Shown here: piece after piece, positions 25,090-32,362 of the stretch
How positions within the stretch are numbered: the stretch's first letter is position 1
How the letters are laid out: every line of letters begins with the position of its first letter
DNA from: Thermoplasmatales archaeon SW_10_69_26
GTDB lineage: Archaea; Thermoplasmatota; SW-10-69-26
NCBI GenBank assembly: GCA_003009755.1
Contig: PXUB01000011.1
Location: 1-33,321, forward strand
DNA length: 33,321 nucleotides
Direction of reading: 5' to 3'
The notes under the pieces: generated by a model
Databases searched by the model: none
What the model saw: the letters and a program-made list of their open reading frames with translations, nothing else
What the model was told of the DNA's origin: nothing
Translations under genes and position numbers: made by a program

Positions 25090-25251
25090 ATGATCATCAA
25101 CAAGAGCAGGGTGAAAGAGGCAGCCGGCGACTTCCGTGTGAGCAGTGACTTCTACGAGGCCCTCGACGCGTTCCTCGTCGAGGAGATCGACAAGGCCAAG
25201 GAGCGCGCCGACGAGAACGGCCGCTCCACCCTGATGCCCTACGACGTCTGA
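25090..25251 (+). CDS. DUF1931-type single histone-fold protein (53 residues)
   Basis: A 53-codon gene reads MIINKSRVKEAAGDFR, then VSSDFYEALDAFLVEEID and KAKERADENGRSTLMPYDV. The pattern VKEAA - x - V[SA]SDFYEALD - x(n) - A-x-x-RA-x-x-NGR-x-T-x-x-P-x-D is that of the archaeal DUF1931 histone-fold family (NFYB/HMfB-like helix-strand-helix). Such proteins may bind DNA or pair with other histone folds. GAGGTGGT at 25079-25086 and a TATA-like GATTTTTAGG at about 25045-25054 precede it, and a pyrimidine tract follows it. It is short and easily missed. Only one histone fold is present, and the last helix is short. Confidence 0.82.
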   Translation: MIINKSRVKEAAGDFRVSSDFYEALDAFLVEEIDKAKERADENGRSTLMPYDV

Positions 25252-25288
25252 TCGCCGGGCATCACCCGATCGTCGGCCTCACCGGCTG

Positions 25289-25313
25289 ACCCCTCTCCTC
25301 TTCCTTCTTCTTC
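25289..25313 (+). terminator. Pyrimidine-tract terminator after the histone-fold gene
   Basis: CCCCTCTCCTCTTCCTTCTTC begins about 37 nt after the stop at 25251. Archaeal intrinsic termination relies on T-rich tracts, and this is the most T-rich run in the spacer. Confidence 0.5.
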
Positions 25314-25400
25314 GATACCGGTCAGCACCGCCCAGGCCGACCGATGAGTCCCGCGGCTGTCTGAGAGCGGACTGGCCCCCCGACCGCCGCGGATCCTCCA

Positions 25401-25489
25401 GGATGCCGCTGGCGCTAGCGATGCCCGGATTCCGTACGGACCTCGCTATCGCTCGGTCCGTACTCGCACGCGAGCCGAGCGAACGCTCG
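25401..25489. repeat. Hairpin cluster downstream of radA
   Basis: Three stem-loops lie in the spacer before the radA 3' end. GTACGGACC/GGTCCGTAC is 9 bp at 25434-25463, CTCGC/GCGAG is 5 bp at 25463-25474, and CGAGCG/CGCTCG is 6 bp at 25476-25489. A bulged stem (GCGG-ATCCT/AGGAT-G-CCGC) lies near 25388-25408. It resembles the arrays at 18257 and 33150 in style, though not in obvious sequence. It may include the radA transcript end. Confidence 0.55.
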
Positions 25490-25496
25490 TCCCTCC

Positions 25497-26450
25497 TCAG
25501 TCCCGGATACCCTCGTTCTCGATCTGGAACACCGACTCGCCCTCGGGCAGGTTGGGCGCGTCGATCAGGCGCGCGATGCGTTTCCCGCCGCGGGACTTGC
25601 GGAGGTAGACGCGGTAGGTGGCGGTGTGGCCGACGATGTGGCCCCCGATCGGGCGCGTGGGGTCGCCGAAGTAGGCGTCGGGCTTCGACATCACCTGGTT
25701 CGTGACGGCGACGGCGGCGTTGTTGACGTCGCTGAACCGCAGGATGTCGTGCATGAACTTGTTGAGCTTCTGCTGGCGCTCGGCCAGGTTCCCGCGGCCG
25801 ACGTACTCGGCGCGGAAGTGGCTGGTGAGGCTGTCCACGATCAGGCAGCGAACGTCGTTGTCGCTCTCCTTGGCCAGGTCCAGGGCCTCGTCGGCGAGCA
25901 GCATCTGGTGGTGGCTGTTGAACGCGCGAGCCACGTGGATGTTCTCGAGCGCGTCCTCGGGATCGATGCCGACACCCTCGGCCATCTGAGCGACGCGCTC
26001 GGGTCGGAAGGTGTTCTCCGTGTCGATGATGATCGTGTCGCCACCGAGCCCCCCCTCCTCCTCGGGGAGCTGGGTGCTGACGGCGAGCTGCAGCACGACC
26101 TGGGTCTTCCCTGACCCGTACTCGCCGAAGAACTCGGTGATCGACTGCGTCTCGATGCCGCCACCCATGAGATCGTCGAAGTTCTCGGATCCCGTGGTGA
26201 CCTTCGAGATGTCCTTGCGACGGTCCATGATGTCGGTGCCGGTCTCGAAGCCACCGACGTCGGCCTGCTCGCGGGCAGCTTGGATGATCCGGACGCTGGC
26301 GGCTTCCCCGACCTCGGCGGTGTCGGAGAGGACCGAGGGGCTGGCCACGGCGATGGCCAACATGTCGTCGAAGCCGGCATCGGTCAGCTTCTCAGCTGTC
26401 GCGGGCCCGACACCGGGCAGCTCCTGGAGGTCTTCTTCGTTGTCGGCCAT
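25497..26450 (-). CDS. radA: DNA repair and recombination protein RadA
   Basis: This 317-residue recombinase has an N-terminal helix-hairpin-helix ([20 protein letters not shown]) and a RecA core. Walker A is GEYGSGKT at 109-116, and Walker B is [13 protein letters not shown] region and the L2-associated [14 protein letters not shown] follow. It forms filaments on single-stranded DNA and drives strand exchange; it is the archaeal Rad51. ATG 26450 has GGAG about 10 nt upstream, and a TATA-like TCAATAAGG lies near 26515. Length and motifs are complete. Confidence 0.96.
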   Translation of the reverse strand: MADNEEDLQELPGVGPATAEKLTDAGFDDMLAIAVASPSVLSDTAEVGEAASVRIIQAAREQADVGGFETGTDIMDRRKDISKVTTGSENFDDLMGGGIETQSITEFFGEYGSGKTQVVLQLAVSTQLPEEEGGLGGDTIIIDTENTFRPERVAQMAEGVGIDPEDALENIHVARAFNSHHQMLLADEALDLAKESDNDVRCLIVDSLTSHFRAEYVGRGNLAERQQKLNKFMHDILRFSDVNNAAVAVTNQVMSKPDAYFGDPTRPIGGHIVGHTATYRVYLRKSRGGKRIARLIDAPNLPEGESVFQIENEGIRD

Positions 26451-26580
26451 GTATGGGTCTCCTGCGGCGAGAAGCCGCGGTGAACGTCTTCAACCAGCGG
26501 TATGAGAGGGGCCTTATTGAATCCATCCGCGGAGGGCGGTGGAACCTTCCATGCTCGCCGGAGGGGCGGCTCGCGAGCGG

Positions 26581-27120
26581 TCAGTCTTCCCTGGCATCCT
26601 CGCCCGAGCGGATGCGGGCGTCGCGACCGGTGTGGAGCTCGACCTCGTCGCGGCGCTCCTTCGTGTACAGCCCGTCGAAGCGGACGAAGGTGCCGGGATC
26701 GACGCCGACGACGTCCTGGATGTGGTCGTCCCACATCGTGATCTCGTAGACCCCCTTGTCTCCCTTGACGCGGGCATCGGTCACGAACCCGGTCGATCCG
26801 TCGTCGCGCTGGAAGGTGCGCGTGGGCTCGACGCCCAACAGCTCGCCCTCCACGATCACGCCGTCCAGTCCGGGCTCGATGTCCTCGGGCGCCAGCACCT
26901 TCGCGTAGTCGGGGGCGACCAGCTCGGCGTGCGGGGCCGCGTCCATCTCGTCGAGGACCGTCAACGCGGCGACCTCCGGCGTCAACAGTTCGCCGCTGGC
27001 GCGCACGAGCTCGCCGACCTCCTCGAGGAAGGATCGCTTGTCGGTCTGTTGCTCGGCGCGCTCGATCAGCTCCTCGAGCTCTTCGCTGTGTCGCCCGAGA
27101 CCGGCCATCGTGGGTGTCAT
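26581..27120 (-). CDS. RPA-like single-stranded DNA-binding (OB-fold) protein
   Basis: This 179-residue acidic protein has a helical N-terminus (ELIERAEQQTDKRSFLEEVGELV) and an OB-fold at about residues 85-150 (GVIVEGELLGVEPTRTFQR, GVYEITMWDDHIQDV, GTFVRFDGLYTKER). The pattern matches archaeal RPA-associated or RPA-like proteins that bind single-stranded DNA. ATG 27120 is supported by GAGGTGAGG just upstream and by an ATGA overlap with the ParB-like gene. It is adjacent to radA on the same strand, consistent with recombination and repair. No zinc finger is seen. Confidence 0.78.
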   Translation of the reverse strand: MTPTMAGLGRHSEELEELIERAEQQTDKRSFLEEVGELVRASGELLTPEVAALTVLDEMDAAPHAELVAPDYAKVLAPEDIEPGLDGVIVEGELLGVEPTRTFQRDDGSTGFVTDARVKGDKGVYEITMWDDHIQDVVGVDPGTFVRFDGLYTKERRDEVELHTGRDARIRSGEDARED

Positions 27121-27539
27121 GCGTCCTCACCTCGCAACGTTTCGATCGGCGTCGACTGGCGCGGCAGATCGAACAGCGTCCGGTGGCGGCTCGTCTTGAT
27201 CGGGTAGCGCTCGCCGGCCAGCGCCTGTCGCAGCAGCTCGTGCTTGTCGATCAGCGCGCGAGAGTCCCACGTCTCGACGATGATCGTCGGTTCGAGGTAA
27301 TCCACACAGTAGCAGGGGATCCGTCGGCAGCCCAGCTGCTGGAGGGCGTGGAAACGGTGGTGCCCGTCGAGGATGACCTCGGTGGCGCGGTCGACGAGCA
27401 CGGGCTCGTGCACGGCTCCGTCGGCGCGGATCCGCTTGGTGAGCCGGTCGACATCCGTCTCGTCGACCTCTTCGTGCGGGGTCAACCGACCGACCGGGAG
27501 GAGGGTATAGTGAGGTGCCGAACCCGTCAATCGGGCCAT
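27117..27539 (-). CDS. ParB-N/SerK-like protein (possible ADP-dependent serine kinase)
   Basis: This 140-residue protein has the ParB/Srx fold signature. LTPHEEVDETDVDRL is followed by VHEPVLVDRATEVILDGHHR and LGCRRIPCYCVDYL. DGHHR is the phosphate-binding loop. The HEE near the N-terminus resembles the catalytic Glu region of archaeal SerK, a free-serine kinase related to ParB, so a small-molecule kinase role fits better than plasmid partition. It is shorter than SerK. It starts at ATG 27539, 13 nt inside the upstream gene, and ends in an ATGA overlap with the RPA-like gene. A TTG at 27530 is an alternative start. Confidence 0.7.
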   Translation of the reverse strand: MARLTGSAPHYTLLPVGRLTPHEEVDETDVDRLTKRIRADGAVHEPVLVDRATEVILDGHHRFHALQQLGCRRIPCYCVDYLEPTIIVETWDSRALIDKHELLRQALAGERYPIKTSRHRTLFDLPRQSTPIETLRGEDA

Positions 27540-28138
27540 CCTCCGGCCATCTTCTCGCCCTCCATGCGGCGGAGGCCGAGCTCGCGGCGGACGTCCGCGC
27601 TCACCATCTCGCCCCATGGGAACGTGAAGAACGCCATCGTGCGCGGCGGCTCGCGCCGCAGCAGTGACACGAGGCTCTCCACCAGCGAGGTTTGCCGACG
27701 CTTCGTCAACGGTCCGACCTGGGCATCGTCCAGCAGAGCGTCGACGCCGGCGCGGGCCCGGTCCTCGACGTTGGCGCCCTCCGCCCGCTTGACCGTGCGC
27801 TTGATGCGGCGAGCTTTCGACAGGCCGACGCTGGATCGCGACCCGATCGGATGCAGGTCGGCGTCGTTGTCCTCGGCCCAGTTCACGATGCGCTGGTAGA
27901 CCGTGAGCGGCGGCTCCTCGGCTTCCTCCTCCATGTCGGCCACGTGCGCGGCGAGGAACGGGTCCTCGACCTCGTCGCTCTCCAGGGAGGTCATGTCGTC
28001 GACGGTCAGATCCAGGGCGATGGTGTCGGGATCCATCCGATCGATCAGATCGGTCACGGACGAGATGGTATCGGGGGCTCCGAGGACCATGTCGCAGGTC
28101 ACGAAGGTGACCTGGCCGACGCTCCGGTGGACGTGCAT
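27527..28138 (-). CDS. Protein of unknown function, possibly TraB-like
   Basis: This 203-residue protein starts MHVHRSVGQVTFVTCDMVLG, and PDTIALDLTVDDMTSL is reminiscent of the PDxVxVELD segment of TraB/PrgY proteins, but the match is loose. The middle is very acidic (DMEEEAEEPP) and a basic helical part follows (KARRIKRTVKRAEG). The C-terminus has RRELGLRRMEGEKMAGG. ATG 28138 is chosen over an upstream start because a TATA-like CACAAAACC is about 30 nt before it, suiting a leaderless mRNA. It overlaps the ParB-like gene by 13 nt, so the two are probably translated together. Confidence 0.6.
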   Translation of the reverse strand: MHVHRSVGQVTFVTCDMVLGAPDTISSVTDLIDRMDPDTIALDLTVDDMTSLESDEVEDPFLAAHVADMEEEAEEPPLTVYQRIVNWAEDNDADLHPIGSRSSVGLSKARRIKRTVKRAEGANVEDRARAGVDALLDDAQVGPLTKRRQTSLVESLVSLLRREPPRTMAFFTFPWGEMVSADVRRELGLRRMEGEKMAGGWPD

Positions 28139-28183
28139 CGCCGACGACGATGCGGCCACCGTGCTGAAGGTTTTGTGGTCGTG

Positions 28184-28250
28184 CCCCGAACGGGTAGGTT
28201 CGCTTCGGGGAAGAGGGGAAAGGCGAGCCCCGCCCGGTCGCCCGGGCGGG
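28184..28250 (-). terminator. Two stem-loops after nrdJ
   Basis: CCCCGAA/TTCGGGG (28184-28210, 7 bp) and CCCGCCCGG/CCGGGCGGG with loop TCGC (28229-28250, 9 bp) lie between the nrdJ stop and the next gene on the same strand. They are placed to end or stabilise the nrdR-nrdJ transcript. There is no clear T tract. Confidence 0.45.
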
Positions 28251-28281
28251 CCATGCAGGGACCGGCTGCCTCAGCAGCGGC

Positions 28282-30744
28282 TCAGCACTCCGAGTAGCCG
28301 CAGCCGTGGCACTTCACGCAGCCCTCTTCGTAGACCAGCATGGCCGAGCAGTCCGGGCACTCCGGGCTGCGGCCGCGGCTCACGAGCTCGGCCGCCTGGT
28401 CCGTGTCCTCCTCGTCGACGGTCTCCTTCTCGGCCTCGGTGTCCGTCTTGACCGTCGCCTCGCCGTGGGCGCCGGTGCCGGGGCCGTCGGCGAAGGTGTC
28501 GACGCGGGCCTGGATGCTCTTGCGGAACTCGCCGGAGAGCTGGCGTTGCAGCGCGGTCGCGAGCGCGTCGGGGACCGAGTAGATCTGCTCGCCGTGGTCC
28601 CAGGCGATCTTGGGCGACCGGATGCCCTCGAGCTGCTCGACGATCTCCTCCACGGGCACACCGGAGCGCAGACCCAGCGAGATCAGGCGGGCCACGGCCT
28701 CGGTGAACGACGCGGTGTAGCCGCCGCCGCGTCCGATCTGAGCGAACACCTCGAAGAGGCCACGCTCGTCCTCGTTGATGGTCACGTACAGGGAACCGTA
28801 GCCGGTCTCGATCTTCTGCGTGGTCCCCATCGTCACGTCGGGGCGCGGGCGCGGGGTCGTCTGCGGATCCGTGACGGCCGAGGGCTCGGCGGCACCCTCG
28901 GTCGTGACGGGGGCCTGGGCGGCCTCCTCGGCCTCCACGGCTTGGGCCTCGGCGTCCTCGTCCCCCTCGCTCTCCTCTTCGGAGATGAGGATGCCCTCGC
29001 GGGAGCTCTCTCGGTAGACGGTGACGCCCTTGCAGCCGAGCTCCCAGGCGTACTCGTAGACCTCCTTGACGGTCTCCACGTCGATGTCGGCGGGGAGGTT
29101 GACCGTGCTGGAGATCGCGCTGTCGACGTAGGGCTGCAGCGTGCCCTGCATCTTGACCCGGAAGAACGGGTCGATGTCGTGGGCGGTGACGAAGAAGTCC
29201 GGCAGCTCGCCCTCCTCGTTCCCGGTCGCGTCGCGGTACTCCTGGACGAGCCGGTGGTCGACCTCGTAGAACTCCTGGCTGAGGCTCTCGCTGCGGCGCT
29301 GGTACTTGAGCTGGAAGATCGGTTCGACGCCGCTGGTGGTGCCGGTGAGCACGCTGCCGGAACCGACGGGAGCGACGGTGAGCAGGGCCACGTTGCGGAG
29401 GCCGTGCTCGGCAATCTTGTCCTTGATCTCCTGGGGCAGGCGCTGGACGAAGGGTCGGTCGAGGTGCTCCTCGGCGTCGAAGAGCGGGAACGGCTCCTTC
29501 TCCTTGGCGATCTCGGTGCTCTCGTCGTAGGCCCAGTTGCGGATGCGCTCCATCAGCCGGTCGACGAACGCGATCGCGTCGTCGCTGTCGTACTTGATCC
29601 GCAGCTTGGCCAGCATGTCGCCCAGCCCGGTCACGCCGAGACCGATGCGGCGCGTGTTGCGGGCTTGCTCGGCTTGCTCCTCGTGGGCGTGCAGGGGGAG
29701 GTTGTACTCGACGACGTCGTCGAGGAAGCGCACGCCGGTGCGGACGGCGCGCTCGATGCCGTCCCAGTCGACGTCGGCGTCCTGCTGGAACTCGCCTTCG
29801 ATGAAGGAGGCGACGTTCACGTGGCCCAGGGTGCAGGCGCCGTTGGACTCCAGCGGCTGCTCGCCGCAGGGGTTGGTGCCTTCGACGGGGGCGCAGTACT
29901 CGCTGGGGCTCTCCGCCTTGACGTTGTCCCAGAACAGGATGCCGGGCTCGGCGCTCGCGTGGGCGCTGGTGATCATCTCGTCCCACAGCTCGCGGGCGTC
30001 GACCGTGTCCTCGACGCGGCCGACCTCCTCGCTCTCGTAGTGGAGGGTGTACTCCTCGCCGGCCTGGACGGCCTCCATGAACTCGTCGTCGACCTTGACG
30101 CTGATGTTCGCGTAGCGGACGGAGTCGAGGTCGTCGCTTTTGATCGAGACGAAGTCCTCGATGTCCGGGTGCCAGACGGGGCTGGAGATCATCAGGGCGC
30201 CACGGCGGCCGTGCTGACCGATCGTGCCCGTCGTGGTGCTGAACAGCTCCATGAAGCTCACGGCGCCGCTGCTGGTGCGCGCCGCGTTGTTCACGGGCGT
30301 TCCCTGCGGGCGCAGGACACCGATGTCGACGCCGTTGCCGCCGCCGTAGGAGTACGTGCGAGCCGCCGACTTACACCAGTCGAAGATCGCCTCGAGCGAG
30401 TCCTCCTCGATGCCCGTGTAGTAACAGTTCGTGAGCGTGACGTCGCGCGGGTTGCCGGCACCGTGCAGGATCCGGCCGCCGGGGACGAACGTGAAGTCCT
30501 CGAGCAGCCAGTGGAACTCGTCGAACCAGTGCGATTGATCCTCCTCCACGGAGGCCATCGCTTCGGCCACGCGTTCCCACATCTGTTTCGGATGGGTCTC
30601 GATGAGACCCTCCTCGTCCGTCTCCAGCGCGTACTTCTCGATGAAGCACCGCGCTTGAAGCTCGTCACCGTCGAAGTAGTCCAACGCTTCCTGAGGCAGC
30701 TCGTCGGGCGAGCTTTCCTCTTGTTCTGTTACCACACTAGCCAT
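28282..30744 (-). CDS. nrdJ: Adenosylcobalamin-dependent ribonucleotide reductase (class II)
   Basis: This 820-residue enzyme has NCYYT with Cys107, NPCGE at 291-295 with Cys293 and Glu295, and TVAPVGSGSVLTGTTSG, all hallmarks of the class II reductase barrel. It makes deoxyribonucleotides using a radical generated from B12. An acidic linker of about 45 residues (near 605-650, Glu/Ala-rich) separates the catalytic part from a C-terminal domain. The domain ends in a Cys-rich tail, CPDC through CVKCHGCGYSEC, that acts as redox shuttle and zinc ribbon. No NrdB gene is needed or seen. ATG 30744 lies 8 nt inside nrdR, so the two are coupled. Confidence 0.96.
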   Translation of the reverse strand: MASVVTEQEESSPDELPQEALDYFDGDELQARCFIEKYALETDEEGLIETHPKQMWERVAEAMASVEEDQSHWFDEFHWLLEDFTFVPGGRILHGAGNPRDVTLTNCYYTGIEEDSLEAIFDWCKSAARTYSYGGGNGVDIGVLRPQGTPVNNAARTSSGAVSFMELFSTTTGTIGQHGRRGALMISSPVWHPDIEDFVSIKSDDLDSVRYANISVKVDDEFMEAVQAGEEYTLHYESEEVGRVEDTVDARELWDEMITSAHASAEPGILFWDNVKAESPSEYCAPVEGTNPCGEQPLESNGACTLGHVNVASFIEGEFQQDADVDWDGIERAVRTGVRFLDDVVEYNLPLHAHEEQAEQARNTRRIGLGVTGLGDMLAKLRIKYDSDDAIAFVDRLMERIRNWAYDESTEIAKEKEPFPLFDAEEHLDRPFVQRLPQEIKDKIAEHGLRNVALLTVAPVGSGSVLTGTTSGVEPIFQLKYQRRSESLSQEFYEVDHRLVQEYRDATGNEEGELPDFFVTAHDIDPFFRVKMQGTLQPYVDSAISSTVNLPADIDVETVKEVYEYAWELGCKGVTVYRESSREGILISEEESEGDEDAEAQAVEAEEAAQAPVTTEGAAEPSAVTDPQTTPRPRPDVTMGTTQKIETGYGSLYVTINEDERGLFEVFAQIGRGGGYTASFTEAVARLISLGLRSGVPVEEIVEQLEGIRSPKIAWDHGEQIYSVPDALATALQRQLSGEFRKSIQARVDTFADGPGTGAHGEATVKTDTEAEKETVDEEDTDQAAELVSRGRSPECPDCSAMLVYEEGCVKCHGCGYSEC

Positions 30745-31222
30745 GTTTCGGTGTCACCTCATTAGAATCGTGGGTCGAGGGACCCAGCTGTTCGAGCTCC
30801 TGGACGAACTGCGTGCCGTCCGAGAAGTCCTTGTAGACGGACGCGAAGCGTAGGTAGGCGACCTCGTCCACGTCCTTGAGCCGGTCGCAGACGATCTCGC
30901 CGATCGTGTCGCTTTCGACGATCCGCCCCGCGCGGGAGCGGAGCTCGTCCTCGACGGCGCCGATCAGCGCCTCGAGCTCGTCCTCGTCTACCGGTCGCTT
31001 CTCGACGGCTCGTCGGATACCGGCAGCCAGCTTGTCCCGCCGGAAGGGCTCGGTCTGCCCGTCGCGCTTCTCGACCTCCACGTGGTGGAGCTTCGAGCGC
31101 TCGTACGTGGTGAACCGCTCCCCGCAGTTCTCGCACTCTCGGCGACGTCGGACGCACGCGCCGTCGTCGATGTTCCGCGAGTCGACGACGCCGGTCGATC
31201 CTTGGCAGTAGAGACACTTCAC
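30737..31222 (-). CDS. nrdR: Transcriptional repressor NrdR
   Basis: This 161-residue protein starts VKCLYC at GTG 31222. The N-terminal zinc ribbon uses Cys3, Cys6, Cys30 and Cys33 (RRRRECENCGERFTTYER), and an ATP-cone domain follows (EKRDGQTEPFRRDKL to YLRFASVYKDF). NrdR senses dATP/ATP and represses ribonucleotide reductase genes. NrdR is mainly bacterial but occurs in some archaea, and here it sits directly upstream of nrdJ, overlapping by 8 nt, which suggests autoregulation of the operon. The upstream start that would add 66 residues is rejected because the zinc ribbon begins at 31222. Confidence 0.95.
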   Translation of the reverse strand: MKCLYCQGSTGVVDSRNIDDGACVRRRRECENCGERFTTYERSKLHHVEVEKRDGQTEPFRRDKLAAGIRRAVEKRPVDEDELEALIGAVEDELRSRAGRIVESDTIGEIVCDRLKDVDEVAYLRFASVYKDFSDGTQFVQELEQLGPSTHDSNEVTPKHG

Positions 31223-31267
31223 GACGGGCCCATCCCCTCGAACCGCGACACGGCCCCGCGGCCCCCA

Positions 31268-31333
31268 CCCAATATGTAGGGGGAACCCTCGGCACCGAGT
31301 ACGAGACCTCGTACCGACAACCCCCATATTAAG
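31268..31333 (-). promoter_or_regulatory. Promoter and palindrome cluster upstream of nrdR
   Basis: On the minus strand two TATA-like elements, CCTTAATATGG (31323-31333) and TACATATTGGG (about 31268-31278), flank palindromes CTCGG/CCGAG (31288-31299) and GTACGAG/CTCGTAC (31299-31314). The outer arms AATATG-GGGGG (31271-31283) and CCCCCATATT (31321-31330) form an imperfect inverted repeat of about 10 bp. This layout fits an operator region for NrdR, though no copy of the bacterial NrdR box is obvious. Confidence 0.5.
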
Positions 31334-31477
31334 GCCGCCGGATCTGATTCGCGTATCGGGGGGGACATCGACTGTTTCAACTGGAGTCATGCGGGCTCTC
31401 GCGGACCCAGGGGAGACCACGCCTGTTCCTTCACCGTGGATCTGGAAGGTGACCGGAAGTACCGGCGGCGAGCCGGG

Positions 31478-31852
31478 TCAGTAAACGTAGACGGTCGGGG
31501 CCAGGTAGACGACCAGGAGGAAGAAGAGAGGGTAGGCGGCGGCCGCGAGGGCGAAGCGGTAGGCGGGAGCAAGCTGGGCCGTCGTCGCGTGATGGACGGC
31601 CGTCGCGACCGCGAAGAGAAGCACCGAGAGACCGAGCGCGGAGAACGCCTGGGACTCCTGATCCGTCAACGGGACGCCGAACACCGTGTAGTAGGTCCCG
31701 CTAGGTCCCATGCAGTTCTCGTCGTCTGGCTCACAGCCCCGTTCGCGGTCGACCACGCCGGTCGCGACAGCCGCCGCGACGATCACGGCGACCGCCAGCG
31801 CGGCCGCGGCCGTGGCCACGATCGCGCGGCGGGCCCTCGGGTGCTCCTCCAT
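31478..31852 (-). CDS. Small membrane protein of unknown function
   Basis: This 124-residue protein has about three hydrophobic segments (ARRAIVATAAAALAVAV, QAFSALGLSVLLFAVATAV, FALAAAAYPLFFLLVVYL) and a central Cys pair (GCEPDDENCMGPSGTYYTVFG). I chose ATG 31852 (MEEHPRARR); a longer start at 31993 would add a low-complexity Thr/Arg shadow. No family was recognised. The gene follows a degraded secreted-protein remnant on the same strand and lies upstream of nrdR, separated by about 255 nt. Confidence 0.65.
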   Translation of the reverse strand: MEEHPRARRAIVATAAAALAVAVIVAAAVATGVVDRERGCEPDDENCMGPSGTYYTVFGVPLTDQESQAFSALGLSVLLFAVATAVHHATTAQLAPAYRFALAAAAYPLFFLLVVYLAPTVYVY

Positions 31853-31874
31853 CGCGATCACGTCGAGTTTGGCG

Positions 31875-32216
31875 GGCTCGATCGTTGATGTCGTTGTTGC
31901 TCGCCGCGTCCTCGACGTCGCTCGTGGCGTAGCCGTGGCTGGACCAACGGCATCCCTGGTCGTAGTAGTCCCGCAGGCTGTCGTCCTCGCCATCTTCGAC
32001 CATCTCCGTCAACCGGTGGTCCGAGGGGTCCGAGGACTCGCCGTCGGAGGCGGAGTCCACGACGTCCCACAGCGTCCTCGCCACGTTCCACTCGTTGTCG
32101 TCTCCCTGGGCGGTGCTTCCGCGATCGCTGCTCTCGATGTCGTTTCCGTTGTCGTCGTCCCCGTCCGCTCCCGGAACCCCGTCGTTGCCGAGGCGAGTGC
32201 TTCGTCGTGACCGCCG
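31875..32216 (-). pseudogene. Remnant of a secreted protein C-terminal domain
   Basis: The minus strand here reads a strongly acidic sequence: GADGDDDNGNDIES, then EWNVARTLWDVVDSASDG, DYYDQGCRWSSHGY and DVEDAASNNDIND. LWD-x-x-D-x-x-x-DG and the closing DVED-x-x-x-NDI resemble a C-terminal domain found in secreted adhesin-like proteins. No proper start or signal peptide is present: the frame is closed by a TGA at 32217-32219. A similar acidic composition continues upstream in a different frame (VVDGDPGPDGDGGHDEAL, about 32195-32255), which suggests a frameshift. A GTG at 32084 could start a short protein. The call as a degraded gene is an inference. Confidence 0.45.
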
Positions 32217-32362
32217 TCACCGTCGGGCCCGGGATCGCCATCGACAACGCGTCCAACTGCGTCGGCATCGCGACCCAGGCGCCAAGCGTAGCCTCGAGCG
32301 GGGCCTTGGCGATCCAGGAACCCACCGCAACGGATAAACTGGGCCGTGGGCTACGGCCGGGC

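Noticed and set aside
28306-30765. An 819-codon open frame on the plus strand antisense to nrdJ
   Set aside because: It is a mirror of the nrdJ codons in GC-rich DNA: Val/Leu/Gly/Asp-rich, without motifs, and nrdJ has every catalytic motif of its family.
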